54,493 bases of DNA from CAYSLU01 sp964431965 (GTDB lineage: Bacteria > Verrucomicrobiota > Kiritimatiellia > CAIKKV01 > CAYSLU01), in contig CAYSLU010000026.1 of NCBI GenBank assembly GCA_964431965.1, forward strand, positions 1 to 54,493, given 5' to 3'. A program made the position numbers and the translations under genes. The notes under the pieces were generated by a model that saw nothing but the letters and a program-made list of their open reading frames with translations, had not been told where the DNA came from and searched no databases. Of the stretch, positions 34,832 to 45,165 are shown piece after piece; position 1 is the stretch's first letter, and each line of letters begins with the position of its first letter.

Positions 34832-37141
34832 TCAGGACTGCTTTATGGCGAGCGATACCGCCTCGTCGAGCTCCTGCAAGTTGAACGGCTTGGCGAGGCG
34901 TCCGCAGAACCCGTGCCCGGCGAACTCCGAAAGCACGGGATCGGACGAGTAGCCGCTGGCCACGATCACCCTGGCCGCGGGGTCCAGCGCCAGCAGTTCC
35001 ACGATGGCTTCCTTCCCGCCGATCCCGCCGGGAATCGTCAAGTCCATGATCGTCGCGTCGAACGGCTTCCCGCTCCGCATGGCCGCCGCGTACCTCGCAA
35101 CAGCCTCTCTCCCGTCGCGGACGGTTTCAACCGTATGCCCCAGCCGCTCCAGCATGCAGGACGTGGTGCCCCGAATCACCTCGTCGTCGTCCATGAGCAG
35201 CACACGCCCGGAGGTGCGGCGCGGCGCCTCGGGCGTCGGCGATCGCCCGGCTTTAGGCCGCAGACGGTTCGCCGTGTCCGCCGGCAGGAGCACGGTGAAC
35301 GTTGACCCGACGTCCGGCAGGGAGTCGACCGCCACGTGACCGTGGTGCTTGCTGACGATGCCGTGGACAACCGCAAGGCCCAGCCCGCTGCCCGCCTTCT
35401 TCGTCGTGAAATACGGGTCGAAGATCTTGCCGATCATTCCCGCCGGGATACCGATCCCTTCATCCCTGAAGGTCAGTCGAACGCAGTCCCCATGCGGCGG
35501 TGCCGGGGCGGCCGCTTCCCCGCCGCCGGAGACGTTCCGGGCCTGAACGTGGAGTGTGCCGCCGTTCGGCATGGCCTCCTTCGCGTTGAGGGTCAGGTTG
35601 GCGATCACTTCGCTGATCTGACCCTTGTCGGCCTTGGCTGGCCACAGGTCCTCGGCGATGTCGAACTGCACCGCCACATTGCTGCCGGCCAAGTGGAACC
35701 GAACCGTGTCGGCGATGCCCTGTCGAAGGTCAACGGCCTCCAGGACGGGGCTGCCGCCCTTGGCAAAGGTTAGCAGACGGGCGGTGAGCCGCCGGGCGGT
35801 ATCCAGCGCCTGATGGGCAGCCCGCAGAGAGGCCATGGCCGGATGGTCGGGAGGCAGTTCAACCTGCGCCAGCTCGATATGGCCGAACACGCCGGTGAGC
35901 AGATTGTTGAAGTCATGGGCGATGCCGCCGGCGACCGTCCCGAGCCCCTCAAGAATCCCGATCCGCCGCTGCGTCTCCTCCGCCAGCTTGCGGTCGGTGA
36001 CGTCGAAGAACATGGCCGCCATGTGCCGCGGCTCAATCTGGAAGGCAATGACGCTGTAGGCTCCCTTTATCTGGCTGTGCTCGTAGACAATCTCATCCGC
36101 TTCCCACTTCTCCCCGGTGGCCGCGACACGGCGGTACCGGTCCGGAATCTCGGTGGCGGCCAGCGGAGGGAAGGCCGCTTCGATCGTCTTGCCGACGAAC
36201 TGCGCATTCTCGACGCCCAGCAGCCTGTCCGCGGCCGGGTTCGCGCCGATGAACACCAGCTGGTTGTCTGGCTCCAGCCGGTAGAAATGCATCCCGACTG
36301 GAGACGATGCGATCGTGGAGCGGGCGCGCTGCTCAACGGTCTTGCGGTCGGTTATATCCAGTTCGACGCCATCCCAGATCAGCCGCCCGTCGGGCAGCCG
36401 CCGGGGCGCCGAGGCGAAGATCCGCCAGCGCATCTTTCCGGACGGGAGCGTGACGCGGACCTCGACGCTGAACGGCGTCAGGGTCTTCGTCGCCTGCGCT
36501 TCGCGCTCCGTCACCAGCCGGCGGTCCTCCTCGTTCACTTGTGAGTAGATGCGCATCGCATCGCCGAGCACCGCGGCGGCCGAGACCTCGTGCAGTTCCT
36601 GGACGCCGTTGCTGATGTAGGTGAACCGGCGCTCCGTGCCGTCGCGGCCCGTGTCGACCTGGTAGACGAGCCCGCCGGGCAGATTGTCGCTCATGGCGCG
36701 CAGCCGCTCTTCGGTCTCCCCGATCGCCTCATCGGCCCGCTTCCGATCGGTAATGTCGGTGTGGAGGCAGACGAGAGCCGTGATCGCCCCGCGCTCATCC
36801 GCGCTGGCGTAGGCCCTGACCCGGACATTCAGGATGCGCCGATCCCTGGCGTACATGGCAACTTCACCGGTCCATGTTCCGCCGGCCATGATGGTTGTGA
36901 ATACCTTCCGGCCCACCTCTCCATCACAGTACAAGGTGGCGGGAGGATTCTCCCCGACGACGCCAAAGAGGTCGGTGAACGCCCTGTTCTGGTAGTAGTG
37001 CCGCCCTTGCGGCGTCGATAGGCAGATGGCATCCGGGGCGCTCTCGAGCGCTTCCGCAAGTATGCTCAACGTGCGCAGGCGATCGGCCGCCGCCTCCGGA
37101 TCCGTCGAATGCGACCCCGTCTGTTCTGGCTGTGCCTTCAT
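34832..37141 (-). CDS. Hybrid sensor histidine kinase, three PAS domains
   Basis: Encodes about 769 residues; cytosolic, with no membrane segment. Three PAS/PAC units occupy about 25-395, each ending in a TDRK-type motif (HTDITDRKRAD, LDITDRKTVEQ, VTDRKLAEE). The phospho-acceptor His is near residue 408 in GGIAHDFNNLLTG. The HATPase has FRDEGIGIPAGM, DPYFTTKKAGSGLGLAVVHG and a final LLPAD. A C-terminal receiver starts at VLLMDDDEVIRG (about 645), with phospho-Asp near 699 in IMDLTIPGG and the Lys in LAKPFNLQEL. It has no DNA-binding output, so it must pass phosphate to another protein, not seen nearby. The ATG at 37141 is chosen because the upstream frame would run through atpC. Confidence 0.92.
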   Translation of the reverse strand: MKAQPEQTGSHSTDPEAAADRLRTLSILAEALESAPDAICLSTPQGRHYYQNRAFTDLFGVVGENPPATLYCDGEVGRKVFTTIMAGGTWTGEVAMYARDRRILNVRVRAYASADERGAITALVCLHTDITDRKRADEAIGETEERLRAMSDNLPGGLVYQVDTGRDGTERRFTYISNGVQELHEVSAAAVLGDAMRIYSQVNEEDRRLVTEREAQATKTLTPFSVEVRVTLPSGKMRWRIFASAPRRLPDGRLIWDGVELDITDRKTVEQRARSTIASSPVGMHFYRLEPDNQLVFIGANPAADRLLGVENAQFVGKTIEAAFPPLAATEIPDRYRRVAATGEKWEADEIVYEHSQIKGAYSVIAFQIEPRHMAAMFFDVTDRKLAEETQRRIGILEGLGTVAGGIAHDFNNLLTGVFGHIELAQVELPPDHPAMASLRAAHQALDTARRLTARLLTFAKGGSPVLEAVDLRQGIADTVRFHLAGSNVAVQFDIAEDLWPAKADKGQISEVIANLTLNAKEAMPNGGTLHVQARNVSGGGEAAAPAPPHGDCVRLTFRDEGIGIPAGMIGKIFDPYFTTKKAGSGLGLAVVHGIVSKHHGHVAVDSLPDVGSTFTVLLPADTANRLRPKAGRSPTPEAPRRTSGRVLLMDDDEVIRGTTSCMLERLGHTVETVRDGREAVARYAAAMRSGKPFDATIMDLTIPGGIGGKEAIVELLALDPAARVIVASGYSSDPVLSEFAGHGFCGRLAKPFNLQELDEAVSLAIKQS

Positions 37142-37289
37142 CGGTTCTGGTAACCACGGTCGCGGTTGGAGCGCATCTGCGGCCCCCGTGCGCTTTCCCT
37201 GCTCCCTTCGGAGGCGTGTATACCAGCAGCGGCCATCATCGCGCCGGCACCGCGGCAGGGCCAACGATGGGCACTCGCCAGCCGCCATG

Positions 37290-37559
37290 CTACACGGCCT
37301 GGCCGCGGATGACGCGGCCGGCGAGGACAACGACGCGGTCGCGCCGGACTTCGAGCATGCCGCCGGTGATCGTGAAGTGCTCGGTCTCGCCGCTCTCCCG
37401 GTCGATCCGCAGCGGGCCCGGGCCGAGCGCGGCGATCATGGGCGTGTGCCGCGCGAGGACGCCGAAGCGGCCGTCCAGGCCGGGCGCGTAGATGGCCGTG
37501 AGCCGGCCGTCGAACACCTTCGAGTCGGGCGTCAGGATCGTGGCGGCGAACGGGGTCAT
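37290..37559 (-). CDS. atpC: ATP synthase epsilon subunit, short form
   Basis: Encodes only 89 residues, against about 130-140 in most bacteria. It retains the N-terminal beta-sandwich (MTPFAATILTPDSKVFDGRL, GRFGVLARHTPMIAALGPGP, FTITGGMLEVRRDRVVVLAG) and lacks the C-terminal helical domain that in other bacteria inhibits ATP hydrolysis. This matches the short epsilon subunits known in some lineages. It links F1 to the c-ring. It starts 6 nt after atpD. The frame is intact, so it is probably a naturally short form, not a truncation. Confidence 0.9.
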   Translation of the reverse strand: MTPFAATILTPDSKVFDGRLTAIYAPGLDGRFGVLARHTPMIAALGPGPLRIDRESGETEHFTITGGMLEVRRDRVVVLAGRVIRGQAV

Positions 37560-37565
37560 CGGGGT

Positions 37566-38990
37566 CTACTCCGCCAGCTTCGCGGCGCGCTTCACCACGT
37601 CTTCGATCGTGCCGGCCATGTAGAATGCCTGCTCGGGGATATCGTCGTGCCGGCCGTCGAGGATCTCCTTGAACGAGCGGATCGTGTCCGCCAGCTTCAC
37701 GGAGACGCCGCTGCGGCCCGTGAACTGCGCGGCCACGTTGAACGGCTGAGACAGGAACTTCTGGATCTTCCGCGCCCGGGCGACGATCAGGCGGTCCTGC
37801 TCGGAGAGTTCGTCGATGCCGAGAATGGCGATGATGTCCTGGAGCTCCTTGTACCGCTGGAGGATCTCCTTGACCCCGCGGGCCACCCCGTAGTGCTCGG
37901 CGCCGACGATCTCGGGCGCGAGGATCGAGGAGGAGGAGGTCAGCGGGTCCACGGCCGGGTAGATGCCGAGCTCCACGATCGCGCGCGAGAGCTCGGTCGT
38001 CGCGTCGAGGTGGGCGAACGTCGTGGCCGGGGCGGGGTCGGTGTAGTCGTCCGCCGGCACGTAGATCGCCTGGATCGACGTGATGGAGCCGTGCTTCGTC
38101 GACGTGATGCGCTCCTGAAGCTCGCCCATGTCGGTCCCGAGGGTGGGCTGGTAGCCCACGGCCGACGGGATGCGCCCGAGCAGCACGGACACCTCCGAGC
38201 CGGCCTGGGTGAAGCGGAAGATGTTGTCGATGAACAGCAGCACGTCCTGCTTCATGTCGTCGCGGAAGTACTCGGCGACAGTCAGGGCCGAGAGCGCGAC
38301 GCGGGAGCGCGCGCCCGGCGGCTCGTTCATCTGGCCGTAGATGAGGGACGTCTTGCTGAGCACGCCCGACTCCTTCATCTCATGGTAGAGCTGGGTGCCC
38401 TCGCGGGTGCGCTCGCCGACGCCGGCGAAGACCGAGTAGCCGCCGTGCTCGGTGGCGATGTTGTGGATCAGCTCCTCGATCAGCACGGTTTTGCCCACGC
38501 CGGCGCCGCCGAAGAGGCCGATCTTGCCGCCCTTCTTGTAGGGGGCCAGGAGGTCGACGACCTTGATGCCGGTTTCCAGGATCACGTCGCGCGTGGACTG
38601 CTCCTCGTAGGACGGCGGTTCGCGGTGGATGGGCATGCGGCGGACGCACGGGATGGGGCCGGCCTCGTCGACCGGCTCCCCGAGCAGGTTCATGACGCGG
38701 CCGAGCGTGCCCTCGCCGACGGGCATCGTGATCTCCTCGCCGGTATTCTTGACCTCCATGCCGCGGACGAGGCCGTCCGTCGTGTTCATGGCGATCGTGC
38801 GGACCATGTTGTCGCCGAGGTGCTGCGCCACCTCAAGCGTGAGGTTCCACGGCCGCTCGTCGATGAACGAGTTGGTCGCCTGAAGCGCCGTGTAGATGGG
38901 GGGCAGATTGCCCGGGGGGAACTCCACGTCCACGACCGCTCCCAGAACCTGGGCGACGCGGCCGTTGTTGACTGCCGTCGATGTTGACAT
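37566..38990 (-). CDS. atpD: ATP synthase beta subunit
   Basis: Encodes 474 residues, normal length. This is the catalytic F1 subunit. Walker A GGAGVGKTVL is near residue 158, followed by GERTREG (catalytic Glu region), the Walker B strand LLFIDNIFRF, GSEVSVLLGRIPSAVGYQPT and the DELSEQD region near 400, matching the DELSEED lever. The N-terminus VVDVEFPPGNLPPIY is typical. It lies between atpG and atpC in the standard order. Confidence 0.98.
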   Translation of the reverse strand: MSTSTAVNNGRVAQVLGAVVDVEFPPGNLPPIYTALQATNSFIDERPWNLTLEVAQHLGDNMVRTIAMNTTDGLVRGMEVKNTGEEITMPVGEGTLGRVMNLLGEPVDEAGPIPCVRRMPIHREPPSYEEQSTRDVILETGIKVVDLLAPYKKGGKIGLFGGAGVGKTVLIEELIHNIATEHGGYSVFAGVGERTREGTQLYHEMKESGVLSKTSLIYGQMNEPPGARSRVALSALTVAEYFRDDMKQDVLLFIDNIFRFTQAGSEVSVLLGRIPSAVGYQPTLGTDMGELQERITSTKHGSITSIQAIYVPADDYTDPAPATTFAHLDATTELSRAIVELGIYPAVDPLTSSSSILAPEIVGAEHYGVARGVKEILQRYKELQDIIAILGIDELSEQDRLIVARARKIQKFLSQPFNVAAQFTGRSGVSVKLADTIRSFKEILDGRHDDIPEQAFYMAGTIEDVVKRAAKLAE

Positions 38991-39033
38991 TCGCTGTCTC
39001 CTGCTCGCTGGGTCCGTCCCCGGGCGTCCGGCG

Positions 39034-39897
39034 CTACTCGAGCGCCTGTGCTCCGGTGACGATTTCGATCATTTCCCGGGTGATGCCGGCCTGCCGCGCC
39101 CGGTTTCGGAGCAGCGTGTAGTGCCGGATCATCTTGTCCGCATTGTTCGTGGCGCTGTCCATGGCCGTCATTCGCGCCGCATGCTCGCCGGCGGCGTTCT
39201 CGAGCAGCGCCCGGAAGAGGCGCGCCTGCACGACCTGCCCCGCCAGCGCCTCCAGAAGCGGGGGGCCGTCGGGCTCGGTGATCACGTTCGCGGCGTCGTC
39301 GGCGGCGGCTGCGGGATCGGCGTGTACCGGCAGCAGCTGCTGGACCGAGGGCTTCTGGGACAGCGGGTTGATGAACTGGTTGACGGCCACGTAGATGACG
39401 TAGTGGGGTCGCTCGAGGAAGAGGGCGGTCACATCCGCGGCCAGCCGCTGGGCGCCTTCGAGACCGGGGTGGGCGGTGACTCCCTCGAACGACTTCCGCA
39501 GGTGCGCGTAGTTCCGGAAGTGCATCGTGGCCCGGCGGCTGCAGCAGGACAGATCGACGGCCGGATACCGGGCCGCCTGCTCCGCGACCCATGCGGTCAG
39601 GTGCCGGTGCACGTTGTTGTTGAAGGCGCCGCACAGGCCGCGGTCGGACGTGATGACCAGCACCAGCGCGCGCGTGGCGCGGGGCCGCGGGGCGAGCAGC
39701 GGATGGGCGTCCGCCTCGATCCGGCGCTGCGCGCTGGCGAGCATGCCCTCCAGGGCGGCCGCGTAGTCGCGGCCGCACCGGAATGCCTCGAGCGCGCGGT
39801 GGAACTTGGTGGCCGAGACCATCTTCATGGTCTTGGTCGTCTTCCGCGTGTTCCGGAGGCTGAGCAGCTTCTTGTTGTACTCCTTGAGGCTCGGCAT
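39034..39897 (-). CDS. atpG: ATP synthase gamma subunit
   Basis: Encodes 287 residues, forming the central rotor shaft. The N-terminal helix is MPSLKEYNKKLLSLRNTRKT followed by TKTMKMVSATKF, and the C-terminal helix is NADKMIRHYTLLRNRARQAG followed by ITREMIEIVTGAQAL; both match the family ends. The Rossmann-like middle part contains ITSDRGLCGAFN. It starts 2 nt after the atpA stop. Confidence 0.97.
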   Translation of the reverse strand: MPSLKEYNKKLLSLRNTRKTTKTMKMVSATKFHRALEAFRCGRDYAAALEGMLASAQRRIEADAHPLLAPRPRATRALVLVITSDRGLCGAFNNNVHRHLTAWVAEQAARYPAVDLSCCSRRATMHFRNYAHLRKSFEGVTAHPGLEGAQRLAADVTALFLERPHYVIYVAVNQFINPLSQKPSVQQLLPVHADPAAAADDAANVITEPDGPPLLEALAGQVVQARLFRALLENAAGEHAARMTAMDSATNNADKMIRHYTLLRNRARQAGITREMIEIVTGAQALE

Positions 39898-39899
39898 CG

Positions 39900-41414
<1,515 letters not shown>

Positions 41415-41430
41415 CGGTTCCGATTTCCGT

Positions 41431-41973
41431 TCACGTGTGAAGCATGCATTTCCTGAGAAGGTTCAGCTGCGCGGCGATGCTGAAGTCGAGCAGGGCGTCG
41501 CCGACCTGGATCCGGAACCCGCCGATCAGCGACGGGTCCACGGCCGATTCCGCCTGCACGCGCTGGCCGAGCCGGCGCTCGAGGCGCTGGCGGATCGCGT
41601 CGAACTGATCCGCCGGGAGCGGCTGCGCGCCCGTGATGCGCGCCTTGAGCACGCCGGCCTCGGTGTCGCAGATGGCGTCGTAGGCGCGGCAGATGTCGGG
41701 CAGGCGCGCCGTCCGGCGCTTGTGCTCGAGCAGCAGCAGGAAGCGAAAGGTGAGCGGGGCCGCGCGCGACTCGAAGAGCTGGGCGAGGGCCGCCCGCCGC
41801 TGGGCCGGCGGAAGCCAGTGGCTGGAGATGAACCGCGCCAGGTCCGGGGAGCCCCGGACCAGCGCGGACAGGTCGCCGAGGTCCGCCCGGACGCGCTCCG
41901 CCTGTCCCTCCGCCTGGGCGAGCTGGTAGAGCGCCCGGGCGTAGCGGATGGCGGTTCGGTCGATTTGGCTCAT
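41431..41973 (-). CDS. atpH: ATP synthase delta subunit
   Basis: Encodes 180 residues, joining the stator to the F1 head. The N-terminal helix bundle is TAIRYARALYQLAQAEGQAE and the C-terminal part is DPSLIGGFRIQVGDALLDFS followed by IAAQLNLL, both diagnostic. It lies 3 nt after atpF. Confidence 0.95.
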   Translation of the reverse strand: MSQIDRTAIRYARALYQLAQAEGQAERVRADLGDLSALVRGSPDLARFISSHWLPPAQRRAALAQLFESRAAPLTFRFLLLLEHKRRTARLPDICRAYDAICDTEAGVLKARITGAQPLPADQFDAIRQRLERRLGQRVQAESAVDPSLIGGFRIQVGDALLDFSIAAQLNLLRKCMLHT

Positions 41974-41976
41974 CGG

Positions 41977-42531
41977 CTAGACTTCCCGGACGAGGCGGTC
42001 CGCGATGGCGCGGGACTTCGGCTCGTCCATGTGCTCCTGCAGAATGCGGGCGGCGATGCCGACAGCCAGATCGGCCGCGTCGTGGCGGAGCGTCTCGCGG
42101 GCGCGGTTGGTGGCCGAGTCGATCTCCGCCTTCGCGCTTTCGACCAGGCGCTGGGCTTCCTGCCGCGCCTCGGCTTGGATGCCGGCGGCCGCCTCGGCGG
42201 CCGCCTGGCGCGCCGCGGCGGCCGTTTCCTGGGCCTGGCTCCGGGCTTCGGCGAGGAGCTGAGCGCTCGACTCCTTCACCTTGGTCAGCTCCTCGCGGGC
42301 GCGCTCCGCGTTGCGCAGCGCCTCCCGGATGTCGTTCTCCCGCTTGTCCAAGCCGGCGAGGATGGGCTTCCACGCGACCTTGTACAGGATGAAGGCGACG
42401 ATGGCGAACGTCACCCACGTGAGCGCCATCATGAGGGGCTCGATGCGCACCGGCTGGGCCTCGGCGCCCGGGCCGTGGCCCGGCGCCGGCTGCACCTCGA
42501 CGGCCTGATAGGGAGCGGTTTCGCTGGCCAT
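41977..42531 (-). CDS. atpF: ATP synthase b subunit
   Basis: Encodes 184 residues. A Pro-rich N-terminal tail (about 1-32) precedes one membrane helix (MALTWVTFAIVAFILYKVAW, near 35-54), then a long Ala/Glu/Arg-rich coiled coil for the peripheral stalk. The tail is longer than in most b subunits. It starts 27 nt after the c subunit gene. Confidence 0.93.
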   Translation of the reverse strand: MASETAPYQAVEVQPAPGHGPGAEAQPVRIEPLMMALTWVTFAIVAFILYKVAWKPILAGLDKRENDIREALRNAERAREELTKVKESSAQLLAEARSQAQETAAAARQAAAEAAAGIQAEARQEAQRLVESAKAEIDSATNRARETLRHDAADLAVGIAARILQEHMDEPKSRAIADRLVREV

Positions 42532-42558
42532 GACGGAGCTCCGCAGGCAGGAATTGAG

Positions 42559-42765
42559 TTACTTGCTGATGAAGCAGATGACCGCGCAGAACAGCGCGAC
42601 GCCTTCGACCAGCGCGGCTGCGATCAGCATCTGGATCTGGAGCTTCGGAATGATCTCCGGCTGCCGGGACATCCCTTGGAAGGCCGCCGCCGCCAGCAGC
42701 CCGATTCCCAAGCCTGCGCCAATCGCCACCAGCCCCGCGCCCACCGCCGCTATTGAGCCCGTCAT
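42559..42765 (-). CDS. atpE: ATP synthase c subunit
   Basis: Encodes 68 residues. Two membrane helices (AAVGAGLVAIGAGLGIGLLA; LIAAALVEGVALFCAVICFI) flank the polar loop RQPE. The ion-binding Glu is in the second helix (ALVEGVALF). The Gln in helix 1 and the Ser/Thr after the Glu that mark Na+ types are missing, which favours H+ (inference). The ATG at 42765 follows GAGGTGAGG; the frame open to 42885 is too long for the family. It is the first gene of the operon, and no atpB or atpI lies upstream. Confidence 0.95.
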   Translation of the reverse strand: MTGSIAAVGAGLVAIGAGLGIGLLAAAAFQGMSRQPEIIPKLQIQMLIAAALVEGVALFCAVICFISK

Positions 42766-42802
42766 GTGCCTCACCTCTTGTTGAGGAGATCCAATGTCAC
42801 CC

Positions 42803-42824
42803 CGCGCCGGCACGAACCGGCGCG
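42803..42824 (-). promoter_or_regulatory. Hairpin in the atp operon leader
   Basis: A perfect 8-bp stem CGCGCCGG/CCGGCGCG with a 6-nt loop, located between the predicted promoter and the atpE start. There is no T-tract on the minus strand, so attenuation or mRNA stabilisation is more likely than termination. Confidence 0.45.
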
Positions 42825-42836
42825 AGAATTTTGAAA

Positions 42837-42865
42837 ATGCTACTCCCCTCGTCGCCGGATGGCAA
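42837..42865 (-). promoter_or_regulatory. Promoter of the ATP synthase operon
   Basis: On the minus strand, TTGCCA (42865-42860), a 17-nt spacer and TAGCAT (42842-42837), leaving a leader of about 65 nt before atpE that includes the hairpin at 42803-42824. It is the best promoter match upstream of the first operon gene. Confidence 0.5.
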
Positions 42866-42953
42866 CCCTTTGGAATAATGATCAACTTAGTGATCTTTGC
42901 CTTGCCGGCGGATCCGTGTCGCGGGGGTGACGGGGGGCGCGTAAACTGGCGCC

Positions 42954-45014
42954 ATGAATGCCACCCGACGATCCAACCGGCTGATCCGCGAGAGCAGCCC
43001 CTACCTGCTCCAGCATGCGCACAACCCCGTCGACTGGTTCCCGTGGGGAGACGAGGCGTTCGCCGCGGCCCGTGCGGGCGACAAGCCCATCCTCCTGTCC
43101 GTCGGCTACTCCGCCTGCCACTGGTGCCATGTCATGGAGCGCGAGTGCTTCGAAGACGAGGCGATTGCCTCGCTGATGAACGAGCACTTCGTCTGCATCA
43201 AGGTGGATCGCGAGGAGCGCCCGGACGTGGATCATGTCTACATGACCGCCGTGCAGGCGCTGACCGGCCGCGGCGGATGGCCGATGACGGTCTTTCTGAC
43301 CCCCGATGGCGTCCCGTTCTACGGCGGCACGTACTTCCCCCCCGAGGACCGGCACGGGCTGCCGGGATTTCCCCGCGTCCTCACGCATCTGGCCGAGGCG
43401 TATCGGACGCGCCGCGCCGACATCGAGTCAGCCGGCCGCGAACTGCTGGCCGTGATCCGCAACGCCGGCGCGCCGCCGGCCCGGGTGGCAAACGCGCTGG
43501 GGCCCCGGCTGATCGACCGCGCCCGTCGGGCGGTGGCGGGGCATTTCGACGCAGAGCACGGCGGGACAGCCGGCGCGCCCAAGTTCCCTCAACCCGGGGT
43601 CTGGGAGTTCATGCTGCGGGCGTGGAAGCGGTCGGGCGATACGGCTGCGCTCGACATGGTGCGGAGCACGCTCACGCGGATGGCTCGCGGCGGCATCTAC
43701 GATCGGCTCGGCGGCGGCTTTCACCGGTACTCCGTCGATGAGCAGTGGCTGGTGCCGCACTTCGAGAAGATGCTCTACGACAACGGCCAACTCGCCTCGC
43801 TCTACCTCCACGGCTGGCTTGCAGCGGGCGATGCCGAATATCGTCGGGTGGTCGAGGAGACGCTGGACTACATCACGCGCGAGATGACCGACCCGTCCGG
43901 CGGCTTCTACTCGGCCCAGGACGCCGACTCCGAGGGCGAGGAGGGCAAGTTCTTCGTGTGGACGGCCGACGAGGTCGAGGCGGCGATCGGCGACCGGGAT
44001 CTGGCGGCTGCCGCCCGTGCCGCGTGGGGGCTGGACGCCGGGCCCAACTTCGAGGGGCGCAGCATCCTGTTCGTGGCCCAGGAGCCGGCGGACACGGCAG
44101 CCCGGCTGGGGATAGGGCTGGACGAGCTGAGTGCGCGCCTGGCCGAGGCCCGGCGGCGGCTGGCTGCCGTGCGCGAGCGGCGCGTGCGGCCCGGGAGGGA
44201 CGACAAGGTCCTGGCCGGCTGGAACGGGCTGGCCCTGTCGGCGTTCGCCGAGGCGGGACGCGCGCTGGGCCGAGAGGACTACCTCGAGACCGCGCGCCGG
44301 AGCGGGCGGTTCCTGGTCGGTCGGATGATCGTAGACCATCGGCTGCAGCGGACCTGGAAGGCGGGCGCCGCACGGCTTAACGGGTATCTGGAGGATTACG
44401 CCCTCGTCGGGCGCGGCTTGCTGGGGCTGTATGAGGCGACGCTGGAGCCCGGCTGGCTGGCGGAGTCGCGCCAGCTCGCCGACGCCGCGCTCCGCCTCTT
44501 CTGGGATGAACGCGAGCGGACGTTCTACGACACGGGAACGGACCACGAGACGCTGATCGTCCGGCCGCGCGATCGGTTCGATGACGCGGTGCCGAGCGGG
44601 GTGTCATCGGCAGCCGAATGGCTGCTGCGGCTGCATGCCGTCACGGGGCACGATCCGTACCAGGCGGTCGCGCGCGAGGTGTTGACGGTCGCGGCCGACA
44701 TCATGGCGCAGCATCCGACCGGCGCGGCTCGCTATCTGGCCGCGCTCGATTTCCACCTGGGACCGGTGACCGAGATCGCGCTGGTGTGGCCGGCCAAGGG
44801 GAAGGGCGGCGGAGCGGATGAGCTTCTTTCGGCCGCGTTCGGGCGATACGCGCCGAACCAGGTGGTCGTGGGCGCCGAAGAGGGACACGGCGGCCTGCCG
44901 CTGCTCGAAGGGAAGCGGGTCGAGAACGGAAAGCCCACCGCCTACGTGTGCCGCGACCGAACCTGCCGGGCGCCCGTGACCGATGCAGCGGGGCTGATGA
45001 GGGAGCTGGAGTAG
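42954..45014 (+). CDS. DUF255 thioredoxin-fold protein (YyaL/SPATA20 family)
   Basis: Encodes 686 residues. The N-terminal DUF255 thioredoxin-like domain has SPYLLQHAHNPVDWFPWGDE, the Cys55-x-x-Cys58 motif in SACHWCHVM, DREERPDVD and GGWPMTVFLTPDG with GGTYFPPE. The rest is an (alpha/alpha) barrel with YDRLGGGFHRYSVDEQWLVP, HFEKMLYDNGQL, SAQDADSEGEEGKFFVWT and DDKVLAGWNGLAL, all diagnostic. The family is widespread, but its reaction is unproven; a cellobiose-epimerase-like fold is noted for the barrel. A TAAACT box ends 6 nt before the ATG, another possible leaderless start. It is divergent from the atp operon. Confidence 0.95.
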   Translation: MNATRRSNRLIRESSPYLLQHAHNPVDWFPWGDEAFAAARAGDKPILLSVGYSACHWCHVMERECFEDEAIASLMNEHFVCIKVDREERPDVDHVYMTAVQALTGRGGWPMTVFLTPDGVPFYGGTYFPPEDRHGLPGFPRVLTHLAEAYRTRRADIESAGRELLAVIRNAGAPPARVANALGPRLIDRARRAVAGHFDAEHGGTAGAPKFPQPGVWEFMLRAWKRSGDTAALDMVRSTLTRMARGGIYDRLGGGFHRYSVDEQWLVPHFEKMLYDNGQLASLYLHGWLAAGDAEYRRVVEETLDYITREMTDPSGGFYSAQDADSEGEEGKFFVWTADEVEAAIGDRDLAAAARAAWGLDAGPNFEGRSILFVAQEPADTAARLGIGLDELSARLAEARRRLAAVRERRVRPGRDDKVLAGWNGLALSAFAEAGRALGREDYLETARRSGRFLVGRMIVDHRLQRTWKAGAARLNGYLEDYALVGRGLLGLYEATLEPGWLAESRQLADAALRLFWDERERTFYDTGTDHETLIVRPRDRFDDAVPSGVSSAAEWLLRLHAVTGHDPYQAVAREVLTVAADIMAQHPTGAARYLAALDFHLGPVTEIALVWPAKGKGGGADELLSAAFGRYAPNQVVVGAEEGHGGLPLLEGKRVENGKPTAYVCRDRTCRAPVTDAAGLMRELE

Positions 45015-45066
45015 AGCGGATGATCCCGGTTGGCCCCCGGTCAGCTGCCCGAATCCAGCGCCAGAA

Positions 45067-45149
45067 GGTGGCCCGCGACCTACGGGCGCGGGTGGTCACA
45101 TGACGCGCGCCAGACAGGGCCCTCCCGCGCCCGGAGGTCGCGGGCCACC
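45067..45149. repeat. Family B palindromic repeat, full copy
   Basis: Left arm GGTGGCCCGCGACCTACGGG with CGCGGGTGG; right arm CCCGCGCCCGGAGGTCGCGG followed by GCCACC. It fills the gap between the convergent DUF255 and CBM9-like genes, where a bidirectional terminator would be expected. Confidence 0.85.
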
Positions 45150-45165
45150 GGCGCAGGTGACGAGT

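Noticed and set aside
37026..38987. A 653-codon plus-strand frame over atpC and atpD
   Set aside because: Antisense shadow of clearly identified ATP synthase genes.
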